A stretch of DNA of 42,259 bases from Candidatus Uhrbacteria bacterium RIFCSPHIGHO2_12_FULL_60_25 (GTDB lineage Bacteria; Patescibacteriota; Patescibacteriia; 2-12-FULL-60-25), in the NCBI GenBank assembly GCA_001791275.1, contig MGEH01000037.1:17765-60023 (forward strand). Direction: 5' to 3'. Made by a program: the position numbers and the translations under genes. Under the pieces are notes generated by a model. That model saw nothing but the letters and a program-made list of their open reading frames with translations, made no database searches and was not told the DNA's origin. Positions 1 to 6,759 of this stretch are shown in pieces; the stretch's first letter is position 1, and each line of letters opens with the position of its first letter.

Positions 1-21
1 CACGGATCGATACATTTCTGC

Positions 22-71
22 GAGAGGACTAGGCGGCTATTGTCGAAAGACTAGTGTTGACGTGTCCTCTC
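22..71. other. Inverted repeat in non-coding left edge
   Basis: An 8-bp arm gagaggac (22-29) is matched by its exact complement gtcctctc (64-71) around 34 nt that could fold further. I see no convincing gene in 1-139; the short open frame starting at 54 runs through two terminator hairpins and looks spurious. The stretch could be the end of a transcript that begins upstream of the window. No known RNA family is recognised. Confidence 0.25.
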
Positions 72-139
72 ATCTCTCAAAAGAGTGCCTATACGTCGTC
101 TGTCACGCTTGCGCGACTTAAGCTCGTCTGGCCCTCTTT

Positions 140-170
140 CCCCGCCTTCAAACGGCGGGGTTTTATTTTT
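140..170 (+). terminator. Rho-independent terminator, plus strand
   Basis: A 7-bp GC stem, ccccgcc (140-146) with ggcgggg (154-160), is followed by ttttattttt (161-170). This is a classical intrinsic terminator for a transcript entering from the left edge of the window. Confidence 0.6.
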
Positions 171-176
171 ACAAAA

Positions 177-208
177 TCAGCCCCGCCGTTCGCGAACGGC
201 GGGGCTGA
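177..208 (-). terminator. Perfect 16-bp-arm palindrome, minus-strand terminator
   Basis: Positions 177-192 and 193-208 are exact reverse complements with no unpaired centre. Read on the minus strand the hairpin is followed by ttttgtaaaaataaaa, so it should end the transcript of the gene at 217-708, whose stop codon lies 9 nt upstream. It reuses the ccccgcc/ggcgggg core of the neighbouring plus-strand terminator. Confidence 0.65.
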
Positions 209-216
209 CGCGTTGC

Positions 217-708
217 TCAAACCGAGATTGGCGGAGGAAGGTCCATCGCTCGGAACTCCACGATGAACTTCGGAAGGTACTCCTTGAGCTGCCGGATGGC
301 GTCTTCGTGGTCCGCAAATCCGATCTCGTGCCACACGGACGGACTGCCGCGAACGAGTCGCGACACGCGGCGTTCGTTGATCCTGTCCTGCTCCGCGATG
401 AGCACCACGGGCTTGTTCGCGTGCCAGGCCATTTCGATTTCGATGCCGACGCCGATGGAGGGAATGCCCACGTAGGCGATCATGAAGAACGACAGGGTCA
501 CGGCCTGGCGATCGATCTGGTCGATCTGTTGCGGCGTCTTGTCCGCGTTCCGTTTCGGATCGCCGTACTTGTGCGGCAGGTACACGCTGAATCCGTGCGC
601 CTCGCAGGTCTCGCCGATCCACTCGTAGAACGTGCGCAGCTTTGCGCGTTCCGCCTCATCCATGTCCGACAACGCGCCAGAAATGTAGACCATTCGTTTC
701 TCGCCCAT
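217..708 (-). CDS. Nucleoside 2-deoxyribosyltransferase-like protein
   Basis: This 163-residue protein resembles the nucleoside 2-deoxyribosyltransferase/DUF4406 Rossmann-like superfamily, whose members cleave or swap N-glycosidic bonds of (deoxy)nucleosides. Visible signatures are the N-terminal strand VYISGAL (residues 7-13) and the GIPSIGVGIEIEMA stretch (81-94) followed by KPVVLIAE (99-106). The glutamates at 90 and 92 are candidates for the acidic catalytic position. The ATG at 708 is chosen over upstream starts because GAGAGG lies about six bases before it and the upstream extension runs into promoter and repeat DNA. It is a single gene facing left and ending at a strong terminator. A distant relative with the same fold lies at 25862-26245. 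The substrate cannot be read from sequence, and a nucleotide-binding role without catalysis is possible. Confidence 0.7.
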   Translation of the reverse strand: MGEKRMVYISGALSDMDEAERAKLRTFYEWIGETCEAHGFSVYLPHKYGDPKRNADKTPQQIDQIDRQAVTLSFFMIAYVGIPSIGVGIEIEMAWHANKPVVLIAEQDRINERRVSRLVRGSPSVWHEIGFADHEDAIRQLKEYLPKFIVEFRAMDLPPPISV

Positions 709-740
709 TCGTTCCTCTCGATCGGTGAAGGTGCGCGGAA

Positions 741-768
741 ACAGTACACGAGGCGTGTACAGGGTCAA
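741..768 (-). promoter_or_regulatory. Promoter with internal palindromic operator
   Basis: On the minus strand TTGACC (768-763) and TACTGT (746-741) are 16 bp apart. Between and touching them is the perfect palindrome gtacacg-agg-cgtgtac (744-760), placed where a repressor would block polymerase. The predicted start is near 734, giving a leader of about 26 nt with a Shine-Dalgarno site. The -35 box is the edge of the repeat at 762-785. Confidence 0.5.
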
Positions 769-894
769 CCCCGCCCCAGTTCGTGACAACACACCTGGTG
801 CCGCAAGCCGCCCTTACAACTACAGGCACCGGAAGGCCTATTGGATTGATGACACGAACTGGGGCGGGATTGATTCGAACTGCGGCGGGGTCAA
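762..894. repeat. Composite REP-like element, three copies of one motif
   Basis: Three copies of a roughly 21-bp motif (consensus cgaactgGGGcGGGrttgA) lie at 762-785 (inverted), 853-873 and 874-894 (tandem). Copies one and two form an inverted repeat enclosing about 67 nt with a smaller ggtgcc/ggcacc pair. A fourth copy, as an 18-bp-arm hairpin, is at 29047-29085. The arrangement is like bacterial interspersed mosaic elements built from REP units. No gene is seen in 709-920. Confidence 0.6.
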
Positions 895-920
895 GAACAA
901 GTCCCGCGTCCACAGGGCTG

Positions 921-949
921 TTGTCAATGACGGTTTTTACGCGTAAAAC
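921..949 (+). promoter_or_regulatory. dnaG promoter, leaderless geometry
   Basis: TTGTCA (921-926), a 17-bp spacer and TAAAAC (944-949) precede the dnaG ATG at 958 by only eight bases. Transcription would therefore start at or next to the start codon. No Shine-Dalgarno sequence is present. Confidence 0.5.
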
Positions 950-957
950 TGACCCAT

Positions 958-2703
958 ATGGACGCCGCGCAGGAGGTGAAATCGAAATTGGACGTGGCCG
1001 ACATCGTCGGCGAGTACCTGACGCTCAAGCCCGCCGGGAGCGGGAGCTTCAAGGCGCTCTGCCCGTTCCACCAGGAGAAGACGCCCAGCTTCTACGTGAA
1101 CAGGCCGCGGCAGTCATGGCACTGCTTCGGCTGCGACAAGGGGGGAGACCTCATCTCGTTCGTCATGGCCATGGAGGGCACGGAGTTCCGTGAGGCGCTG
1201 GAGCACCTGGCGACGAAAGCGGGAATTCAGTTGCCCACGTTCGATCCGCAGAAATCCGGCGAACGGAAGCGTCTCCTCGAGGTGAACGACCTCGCCTCGA
1301 AATTCTTCCGCGCGACGCTCCTCGCGTCTCCTGACGCGGAACACGCGCGCGCGTACGCGGCGAAACGTCACATTGACGACCTCACGGGCGACCTGTTCCG
1401 CATCGGGTACGCGCCGCAGAGCTGGGACGCATTGACGACCGCGCTGAAGTCGAAGGGCGTGACGGACGAAGAAATGCTCAAGGCGGGTCTCGTCGCGAAG
1501 AGTGACCGAGGACCGGGCGTCTACGACCGGTTCCGCGACCGGCTCATGTTCTCGATCCAGGACGTGCACGGCAACGTCGTCGGGTTCACCGGACGACTCC
1601 TCGCGGCAGACGCGAAAGAGGCGAAATACGTGAATACGCCGGAAACAGTCGTGTACCGAAAGTCCGCCGTGCTCTACGGCCTCGACAAGGCGAAGGGGGA
1701 CATCAAGCGTCAGGATCTCGCGGTCGTCGTCGAGGGCAACATGGACGTGGTCTCGAGCCACCGCGCAGGCATCACGAACGTGATCTGCTCGAGCGGGACG
1801 GCATTGACCGAGGAACAGCTCAAGCTCGTCTCACGGTTCACGAAAAACCTCGCGATCGCGTTTGACGCGGATGCGGCAGGCGGTGCAGCGACGCTGCGCG
1901 GGTTGGACCTGGCGCGCAGCCAGGACTTCAACGTCAAACTGATCACGCTTCCGCCGGAAGCGGGCAAAGACCCGGACGACGCCGTCACGAAAGACCCGGA
2001 CTTGTGGCGGCGCGCCATCGCAGACGCGACGGATGTCATGGACTGGGTGTTCCGGAACGCATTCAAGAACCGCAGCCTGTCGAATCCGGAAGATAAGAAG
2101 CGCATCGCCGCCGGCATCCTGCCGGAAATCCGCCGCATCGCCGATCCCATCGTGCGCGACCACTGGGTGAAGAAACTGGCGTCCGGTCTTTCCGTCGGCG
2201 AAGACGCATTACGTGAGGCATTGCGTAAATCGGGAACCGGGAACCGGGAGCCGGGAACCGTCTCGAAACAAGCGCGTCCGACTTCCGGTTCCCCGTTCCC
2301 GGCTCCCGGTTCCCGGTTCCCGGATCGAGTCCGTGATCTCTCCGAGCAAGTCCTCGCAATCCTCCTCAAACGCCCTGAACTCCGCTCAACCGTCGAGATG
2401 GACCTGACCGGCATGCTCCCCGCCGACTTATCCACCCTTTACACGGACCTCGAAAGCGCATACACTCTGGCCGAACAAAAAGACCTCGTCGACATCCTTG
2501 TGATACGAGGCGACCGTGACTACCAGGATCAAACGCCGGCGACCCTTGAACGGGAACTGAAGAACGCCATCTCCCTCCTTCACGAACACGTGAAAACGTC
2601 GGCGAGACGGCAGATCGAAGAAGACATGCGACAAGCGGAACTCATGGGAGACCGCGACCGCATCCTGCAACTGACGCAACGTTTCAAAGAACTTACATCA
2701 TAA
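958..2703 (+). CDS. dnaG: DNA primase DnaG
   Basis: Primase synthesises RNA primers for lagging-strand replication and is recruited by the DnaB helicase. The 581-residue protein shows the full order of domains. A CHC2 zinc-binding domain has C35, H38, C56 and C59. The catalytic core carries the TOPRIM acidic residues E259 (VVVEGNMD), D303/D305 (AFDADAAGG) and the KDPDD motif (337-341). A C-terminal helical domain (about 457-581) is in the place of the helicase-binding domain. The ATG at 958 starts directly on the zinc-domain helix and follows a promoter by eight bases. rpoD follows 75 bp downstream in the same direction, an arrangement also seen in the macromolecular-synthesis operon of many bacteria. 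The oddity is residues 426-456, which are encoded by an inverted heptamer repeat placed exactly in the linker between core and C-terminal domain. Confidence 0.97.
   Translation: MDAAQEVKSKLDVADIVGEYLTLKPAGSGSFKALCPFHQEKTPSFYVNRPRQSWHCFGCDKGGDLISFVMAMEGTEFREALEHLATKAGIQLPTFDPQKSGERKRLLEVNDLASKFFRATLLASPDAEHARAYAAKRHIDDLTGDLFRIGYAPQSWDALTTALKSKGVTDEEMLKAGLVAKSDRGPGVYDRFRDRLMFSIQDVHGNVVGFTGRLLAADAKEAKYVNTPETVVYRKSAVLYGLDKAKGDIKRQDLAVVVEGNMDVVSSHRAGITNVICSSGTALTEEQLKLVSRFTKNLAIAFDADAAGGAATLRGLDLARSQDFNVKLITLPPEAGKDPDDAVTKDPDLWRRAIADATDVMDWVFRNAFKNRSLSNPEDKKRIAAGILPEIRRIADPIVRDHWVKKLASGLSVGEDALREALRKSGTGNREPGTVSKQARPTSGSPFPAPGSRFPDRVRDLSEQVLAILLKRPELRSTVEMDLTGMLPADLSTLYTDLESAYTLAEQKDLVDILVIRGDRDYQDQTPATLERELKNAISLLHEHVKTSARRQIEEDMRQAELMGDRDRILQLTQRFKELTS
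2231..2332. repeat. Inverted heptamer array inside dnaG
   Basis: The left arm (2231-2260) is four units of gggaacc, the third being gggagcc. The right arm (2303-2332) is its reverse complement with a single mismatch and also mirrors the variant unit; a further degenerate unit precedes it from 2285. The loop is about 42 nt. The insertion keeps the reading frame and encodes a Gly/Pro/Arg-rich linker (GTGNREPG...GSRFP). The same heptamer recurs in nrdJ at 24770-24804. Confidence 0.9.
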
Positions 2704-2778
2704 GAGACGGTCAGATACCGGGACGACGGTACTCCCGCATCAGGGATACTTTCGTTCGCGCCCTGGCCGCACGATTCC

Positions 2779-4053
2779 ATGTCACTCATGAAAAAGAAGA
2801 GGCTTGCCACCGCGCAAGCGAAATCGCGATTTCTCGCAAAAGCACATCGCATCGCGAAAAAGTCCCTGAAACGTCCGGCCCCCGTCCAGCGGCAGAAGCC
2901 GAAAGGGAAAGAGGGACCGAGGCATACGTTTCAGTTCAAGAAGCCCGCGTACGTGAAGGTCCCGCCTCCCCAGCCGGTGACCCTTGATAAGCTGTTCGAA
3001 AAAGCGCGCACGCGCAATTTCATGACGGAACAGGAGCTCATGTACGCGTTCCCGTACATGGAAGATTACATCCCCGTGTACGAGGCGTTCATTGATCGCC
3101 TGGACGGCGCCGGGATCGGGATTATCGAGCAGAAAGAGGGGATCCTCGGGCGACAGACAGAACGCCACGAAATCTTGACCAAGATGCACAGCGCGGACGA
3201 ATCGCGCATGAAAGTGGAGCCGTTCGATGTCACGGCCGACAATATCCAGATGTACCTGCGCGAGATCGGGAAGATCCCGCTCCTTACCGCAGAGGAAGAA
3301 GTCGCACTCGCGAAACGCAAAGAGAAGAATGAGAAAGAGGCCGAAAAAAAACTGATCGAAGCAAACCTCCGTCTCGTCGTGTCCATTGCCAAGAAGTTCA
3401 TCGGCAAGTCGTTGAGTCTGCTCGACCTGATACAGGAAGGGAACATTGGCCTATTCCGCGCCGTGAAGAAATTCGAGTACCGGAAAGGGTACAAATTTTC
3501 TACGTACGCCACCTGGTGGATCCGCCAGGCCATCACGCGCGCGCTCGCGGACCAGAGCCGCACCATCCGCATCCCCGTGCACATGGTGGAGACCATCAAC
3601 AAGTTCCAGCAGGTGGAACGCCAGCTGATTCAGGACCTTGGTCGCGAACCGCTCCCTGAGGAAATCGCCGCAGAAATGGGCGAGGAAGTGGACAAGGTCC
3701 GCCACATCATCAAGATTTCACAAGACACCGTGAGTCTCGAAACGTCCGTGGGCGAAGACGACGAGGACTCGACGCTCGAAGACTTCATCGAAGACGTAAA
3801 GAACGTGGCGCCGGACCGCGCGGCCGCGCTCCAGCTCTTGAAAGACTACGTGCGCGACATCATCAAGGACCTGAATCCGCGCGAACAAAAGATCCTCGAG
3901 ATGCGTTTTGGTCTCACGGACGGCGTGAGTCATACGCTCGAAGAAGTCGGGAAAGAATTCGACGTCACCCGCGAACGCATCCGCCAGATCGAGGCAAAGG
4001 CCTTGGAAAAAATACAGCAACATCCGATGATCAAGAGGCTCGTTGATTACTAG
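2779..4053 (+). CDS. rpoD: Primary sigma-70 factor RpoD
   Basis: This is the housekeeping sigma factor that directs RNA polymerase to -35/-10 promoters such as those seen throughout this window. The 424-residue protein starts with a basic tail (first 60 residues rich in Lys/Arg/Ala). A region-1.1-like segment follows ([15 protein letters not shown]), then region 1.2 ([17 protein letters not shown]). Region 2 has the core-binding and -10 recognition helix ([35 protein letters not shown]). Region 3 and region 4 ([32 protein letters not shown]) complete it. The ATG at 2779 has no good Shine-Dalgarno site and an in-frame ATG at 2788 is equally possible. It follows dnaG by 75 bp and is probably cotranscribed. 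The acidic insertion between regions 1.2 and 2 found in proteobacterial sigma-70 is absent. Confidence 0.96.
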   Translation: MSLMKKKRLATAQAKSRFLAKAHRIAKKSLKRPAPVQRQKPKGKEGPRHTFQFKKPAYVKVPPPQPVTLDKLFEKARTRNFMTEQELMYAFPYMEDYIPVYEAFIDRLDGAGIGIIEQKEGILGRQTERHEILTKMHSADESRMKVEPFDVTADNIQMYLREIGKIPLLTAEEEVALAKRKEKNEKEAEKKLIEANLRLVVSIAKKFIGKSLSLLDLIQEGNIGLFRAVKKFEYRKGYKFSTYATWWIRQAITRALADQSRTIRIPVHMVETINKFQQVERQLIQDLGREPLPEEIAAEMGEEVDKVRHIIKISQDTVSLETSVGEDDEDSTLEDFIEDVKNVAPDRAAALQLLKDYVRDIIKDLNPREQKILEMRFGLTDGVSHTLEEVGKEFDVTRERIRQIEAKALEKIQQHPMIKRLVDY

Positions 4054-4056
4054 GTT

Positions 4057-4085
4057 TTGACGCAGATGGGTAATCGTGTTACAGC
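4057..4085 (+). promoter_or_regulatory. Putative promoter of phosphatase gene
   Basis: TTGACG (4057-4062), 17 bp, then TACAGC (4080-4085). The leader would be about 40 nt and ends with the Shine-Dalgarno GGAGGG at 4120-4125. Confidence 0.4.
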
Positions 4086-4130
4086 CTAGTCAGGTTAAGG
4101 CCGCACTTTCATTAGACATGGAGGGTACCG

Positions 4131-4688
4131 GTGCAAACAATCGTGCTCGCGAGGCACTGCAAGACAGACTGGAACGCGGAAGGGCGCGTTCAGGGTCAAA
4201 CCGACCGGCCATTGAATCCGGATGGACTAACCCAGGCCCAGGAATTGGCCTGCGCCATGCGAGATGATCCTCATCTACGGATTCAGATCATCGTCACATC
4301 GGACCTGAAGCGAGCGGTGCAAACGGCGACGATCATCGCCGAGGTCCTGCATATCCCGATGCAGGATGTCAGACTCGATTCAAGGCTTCGTGAGTGCAGC
4401 TTCGGAAACCTGGAAGGGAGCACGTTCTTTGAGCTGAAACATCGCTTGAAAGAGGACGCACGCGCGAGCAACTCCGAGTATGACCTCACCGAGCATGGTG
4501 GGGAAAGCTCATGCCAGGTGACCACCCGTCAGGTCGCAGCGCTACGGGATCACTGTCCGTCACTCGCTCCATCGTCTCATCTACTCGTGATAGGCCACGG
4601 GAGATCACTCGGGACCCTCCTCCACCATTTCCAGCACAAGCACCCACTCATCCAGGGTCGGTACCAGTTGCTGACGATTTCTCTCTAG
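4131..4688 (+). CDS. Histidine phosphatase superfamily protein
   Basis: A 185-residue member of the phosphoglycerate-mutase-like (branch 1) phosphatases, which form a phosphohistidine on the first catalytic His. The start is GTG at 4131, placed five bases after GGAGGG. The N-terminal motif reads LARHCKTDWN (residues 6-15), so the canonical RHGET becomes RHCKT, while R8 and H9 are retained. DLKRAVQTA supplies the second arginine, and IGHGRS near residue 153 supplies the second catalytic histidine. Substrates in this family range from phosphosugars to nucleotides and cobalamin precursors, and nothing nearby narrows this. It stands alone with its own promoter and terminator, convergent with msrB. 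The Gly-to-Cys change beside the catalytic His is unusual and could tune or redox-sensitise the enzyme. Confidence 0.85.
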   Translation: MQTIVLARHCKTDWNAEGRVQGQTDRPLNPDGLTQAQELACAMRDDPHLRIQIIVTSDLKRAVQTATIIAEVLHIPMQDVRLDSRLRECSFGNLEGSTFFELKHRLKEDARASNSEYDLTEHGGESSCQVTTRQVAALRDHCPSLAPSSHLLVIGHGRSLGTLLHHFQHKHPLIQGRYQLLTISL

Positions 4689-4694
4689 CGATCG

Positions 4695-4730
4695 GGCCGG
4701 ACGCTTCACGCGATCCGGTCCTTTTGTTTA
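4695..4730 (+). terminator. Rho-independent terminator
   Basis: The stem ggccgga (4695-4701) pairs with tccggtcc (4714-4721) with one bulged t, and is followed by ttttgttt. It lies seven bases after the phosphatase stop codon and overlaps the 3' end of the convergent msrB. Confidence 0.65.
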
Positions 4731-5099
4731 CGATTGTTTCTTCAGCTCGAGCGAACACGAATTGATGCAGTAGCGTTTCCCGGTTTTCGTAGGTCCGTCA
4801 TCGAACAGGTGGCCGAGATGCGCGCCGCAATTCTTGCATATGACTTCGGTCCGGACCGTGTCGAGCGACCGGTCTTCCTTGAGCTCGACGTTCGCGAGGT
4901 TCGCTGGCTCGTCAAAGCTCGGCCACCCGGTCCCGGAGTCGAACTTCGCGTCGGACGAGAAGAGCTCGGCGCCGCAATTCGCGCACGTGTACATCCCTTT
5001 CGCATGTTCGTTCACATACGCGCCCGTGAATGGCGCTTCCGTGCCGCCGGAGAACATCACGCGCTTCTGATCTTCCGAAAGGTTTGGGTTCTGTTTCAT
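4728..5099 (-). CDS. msrB: Peptide-methionine (R)-S-oxide reductase MsrB
   Basis: This enzyme reduces the R epimer of methionine sulfoxide in proteins, repairing oxidative damage in the cytoplasm. The protein is 123 residues, a normal length for a single-domain MsrB. It has the structural zinc site CANC (C39, C42) and CKNC (C88, C91), the GTGWPSF substrate loop (56-62), HLGHLFDDGP, and the catalytic RYCINS motif with C111. The catalytic residue is cysteine, not selenocysteine. The ATG at 5099 is chosen because any upstream extension would read backwards through a terminator and a tRNA gene. A TATGAT -10 box (5120-5115 on the minus strand) could start its own transcript just after the tRNA terminator. 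No msrA is seen in the window. Confidence 0.95.
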   Translation of the reverse strand: MKQNPNLSEDQKRVMFSGGTEAPFTGAYVNEHAKGMYTCANCGAELFSSDAKFDSGTGWPSFDEPANLANVELKEDRSLDTVRTEVICKNCGAHLGHLFDDGPTKTGKRYCINSCSLELKKQS

Positions 5100-5118
5100 A
5101 GAGATCAAAAGGATATCA

Positions 5119-5149
5119 TAAAAAACCGAACGGTCTTTACCCGTTCGGT
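5119..5149 (-). terminator. Terminator of the tRNA-Asn transcript
   Basis: A 9-bp perfect stem (5125-5133 with 5141-5149) encloses seven bases and is followed on the minus strand by ttttttat. It separates the tRNA from msrB. Confidence 0.75.
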
Positions 5150-5155
5150 CTTTCA

Positions 5156-5230
5156 TGGCTCCGGGGGTGGGATTCGAACCCACGACCAAAGGATTAACAG
5201 TCCTCTGCGCTACCGCTGCGCTACCCCGGA
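5156..5230 (-). tRNA. tRNA-Asn (anticodon GTT)
   Basis: Read on the minus strand, the acceptor tccgggg (5230-5224) pairs with ccccgga (5166-5160). The D arm, the anticodon arm with loop ctgttaa (anticodon GTT), and the T arm with ggttcgaatcc are all present. The discriminator is G and a CCA end is genome-encoded (5158-5156). The structure is complete in about 75 nt with no intron. It has its own promoter and terminator, so it is a monocistronic tRNA gene. Confidence 0.97.
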
Positions 5231-5241
5231 ATGGCGGCAGG

Positions 5242-5270
5242 ATGGTAACGAGAAATGACGGGACGGTCAA
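5242..5270 (-). promoter_or_regulatory. tRNA-Asn promoter
   Basis: On the minus strand TTGACC (5270-5265) and TACCAT (5247-5242) are separated by exactly 17 bp. The predicted start near 5235 is a few bases before the mature tRNA 5' end at 5230. Confidence 0.6.
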
Positions 5271-5300
5271 TAGAATTGACATATTCGACGTGTCATCCGA

Positions 5301-5336
5301 ACCACGGTTGACCCGTGGTCCGATTCGTGTTAACTT
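5301..5336 (+). promoter_or_regulatory. Promoter with inverted repeat over the -35 box
   Basis: TTGACC (5308-5313), a 17-bp spacer and TAACTT (5331-5336) face the gene at 5405. The -35 box is the centre of an inverted repeat, accacgg (5301-5307) and ccgtggt (5313-5319), as expected for a repressor site. The leader would be about 60 nt and ends with GGAGG at 5392-5396. Confidence 0.5.
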
Positions 5337-5404
5337 CTTGCCCTTGTTTGGCGATTTTCATCTCCAAACCGTTCCTTCCCATCACACACCCGGAGGCATG
5401 CCTC

Positions 5405-6655
5405 ATGGAGAGTCTGATTCCGCCGTCCAATCCGCTCCCGTCCGTCGTCGTCGACACGCGCGCCTACCCGAAGGCCATACAGGATTTTCTCGCGCAGAAT
5501 CGCGCCGAGAGCGAACGCTTCGTGAGCGAATCCTACGCGCGCGAACTCTGGCTGAATGACCACGACTTCCGCGTCTCCGCGGACCTGTGCATCGACGGCC
5601 GCGTAAGCGATTTCTCCGAAGCGCTCGGCCTTTCAACCGGACTCCTCGAGATGTACCGATCCGCAGGGTGCCGGTACAACGTGCCAACCTCCTGGATCTA
5701 CAGCCGCCGCATCCGCGACGGGAACCGAAAGCTCCGGGTCATGGACCTGGGGGACTCGTTCGACAAGCGGATGATCGAGATGCGCATGGTGACGGTTCAC
5801 TACTCGGCTTCGAGGCCCAAGGACTCTTCCTGCGCCGCCTGGGAACACCGGACGAGCGAAGCCGTGACCGCCATGCAGGATCTCGCGGACCGGTTCAACG
5901 ACCGGTACTTCCGGGGGAACATGATCGCGTTTGTGGTTCTCGTCGACACGGACCTGGACGCGGTCACGGTAATCGGTCCCGGTGGGCGCCTTTCCACCAA
6001 GGAGTACATCAACATCGGGCCGCGCCGCGCGCTCACGGATATTCTCGCGACCCACCTGCGTCAGATCTTCCCTGCATCCTGGTCGCCGCTCCTGACTCTC
6101 GAAGAGCAATATCGCCGAACATTCCACGAGGAGCTCGCAGAGCACCTCGCGTCGAACGTGGCATTCGTGGAACACGTCCGTGCCACGGACCGGCCTCTCG
6201 AGCTCCTGATCCACCAGGAACGGATGATCTTCGTCGGTCGTCCGCTCGAAACGCGCAATCACAACACGGCGTTTCTGATCGAAGACCGTGAAGACGAAGC
6301 GAACCGCGCCCAGTTCCGGCTCGGGATGCGCTACGTGCTCCAGAACGCGCTCACGGACGCCATCGCGTCCGAAGACCGCGACTGGACGGTGCCGGTCTTC
6401 ATCAGCATCCCGAACGACAAGGACGACCTCGAGCAGACCGTGGACTACGCGCGCGGGATCCGTGCGAACCTCGAAGCGGAGCTGGAGAAGATCAAAGACG
6501 ACCTGGCGGCGACGGTCGGCAGGAAGCTGAACGGATCGCCGGATCGGACGCTGCCGGATTGGGTCATGAAGGACCTGCAGTCCCTCGAACGGCACGTGTC
6601 ATGGTGTACCACCACGAACGACCGCCGCACGCGCCTCTTCGTGCCGTGTGACTAA
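5405..6655 (+). CDS. Putative CsoSCA-type (beta-fold) carbonic anhydrase
   Basis: The 416-residue protein is not obvious at first sight, but its key residues match the carboxysomal carbonic anhydrase CsoSCA, which interconverts CO2 and bicarbonate using one zinc. C62, D64 and R66 form the beta-class C-x-D-x-R motif (LCIDGR). H132 follows 70 residues after C62, and C143 follows eleven residues after the His (HYSASRPKDSSC). As I remember it, Halothiobacillus CsoSCA uses C173, D175/R177, H242 and C253, with spacings of 69 and 11. FVVLVDTDLDAV (176-187) and the later VGRPLETRN region also recall CsoSCA, whose C-terminal half is a second, inactive CA-like domain. The long N-terminal domain of CsoSCA seems to be missing. 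The ATG at 5405 lies eight bases after GGAGG. No carboxysome shell or RuBisCO gene is nearby. This call rests on motif spacing from memory, not on an alignment. Confidence 0.6.
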   Translation: MESLIPPSNPLPSVVVDTRAYPKAIQDFLAQNRAESERFVSESYARELWLNDHDFRVSADLCIDGRVSDFSEALGLSTGLLEMYRSAGCRYNVPTSWIYSRRIRDGNRKLRVMDLGDSFDKRMIEMRMVTVHYSASRPKDSSCAAWEHRTSEAVTAMQDLADRFNDRYFRGNMIAFVVLVDTDLDAVTVIGPGGRLSTKEYINIGPRRALTDILATHLRQIFPASWSPLLTLEEQYRRTFHEELAEHLASNVAFVEHVRATDRPLELLIHQERMIFVGRPLETRNHNTAFLIEDREDEANRAQFRLGMRYVLQNALTDAIASEDRDWTVPVFISIPNDKDDLEQTVDYARGIRANLEAELEKIKDDLAATVGRKLNGSPDRTLPDWVMKDLQSLERHVSWCTTTNDRRTRLFVPCD

Positions 6656-6662
6656 ATCTACA

Positions 6663-6693
6663 AACGCCCATCCCGGCTCTCGGGGTGGGCGTT
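6663..6693 (+). terminator. Strong hairpin after the carbonic-anhydrase-like gene
   Basis: Arms 6663-6675 and 6681-6693 pair over 13 positions, including a wobble pair, around a five-base loop. There is no clear T tract, so it may be a weak terminator or a 3'-end stabilising hairpin. Confidence 0.5.
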
Positions 6694-6723
6694 GTACGTA
6701 TCGACATGCTTGAGCACACTTCC

Positions 6724-6752
6724 TTGCCAGAGACTATCGAAAGGCGCATACT
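6724..6752 (+). promoter_or_regulatory. Promoter of the metal operon, leaderless geometry
   Basis: TTGCCA (6724-6729), 17 bp, CATACT (6747-6752), then only seven bases to the ATG at 6760. Confidence 0.45.
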
Positions 6753-6759
6753 CACCACG

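Noticed and set aside
54-266. Short plus-strand open frame at the left edge
   Set aside because: It runs across two terminator hairpins and has no coding character.
862-895. tRNA-like gattcgaac piece in the composite repeat
   Set aside because: Only the T-loop-like string is present; no acceptor or anticodon arm can be formed, and it belongs to the repeated motif.
2231-2332. CRISPR-like short repeats
   Set aside because: Units are contiguous 7-mers without spacers, lie inside a coding sequence, and no cas genes are present.
4728-5282. N-terminal extension of MsrB to 184 residues
   Set aside because: The extra 61 codons would be translated through the terminator and the tRNA-Asn gene; family proteins begin at MKQNPNL-like positions.
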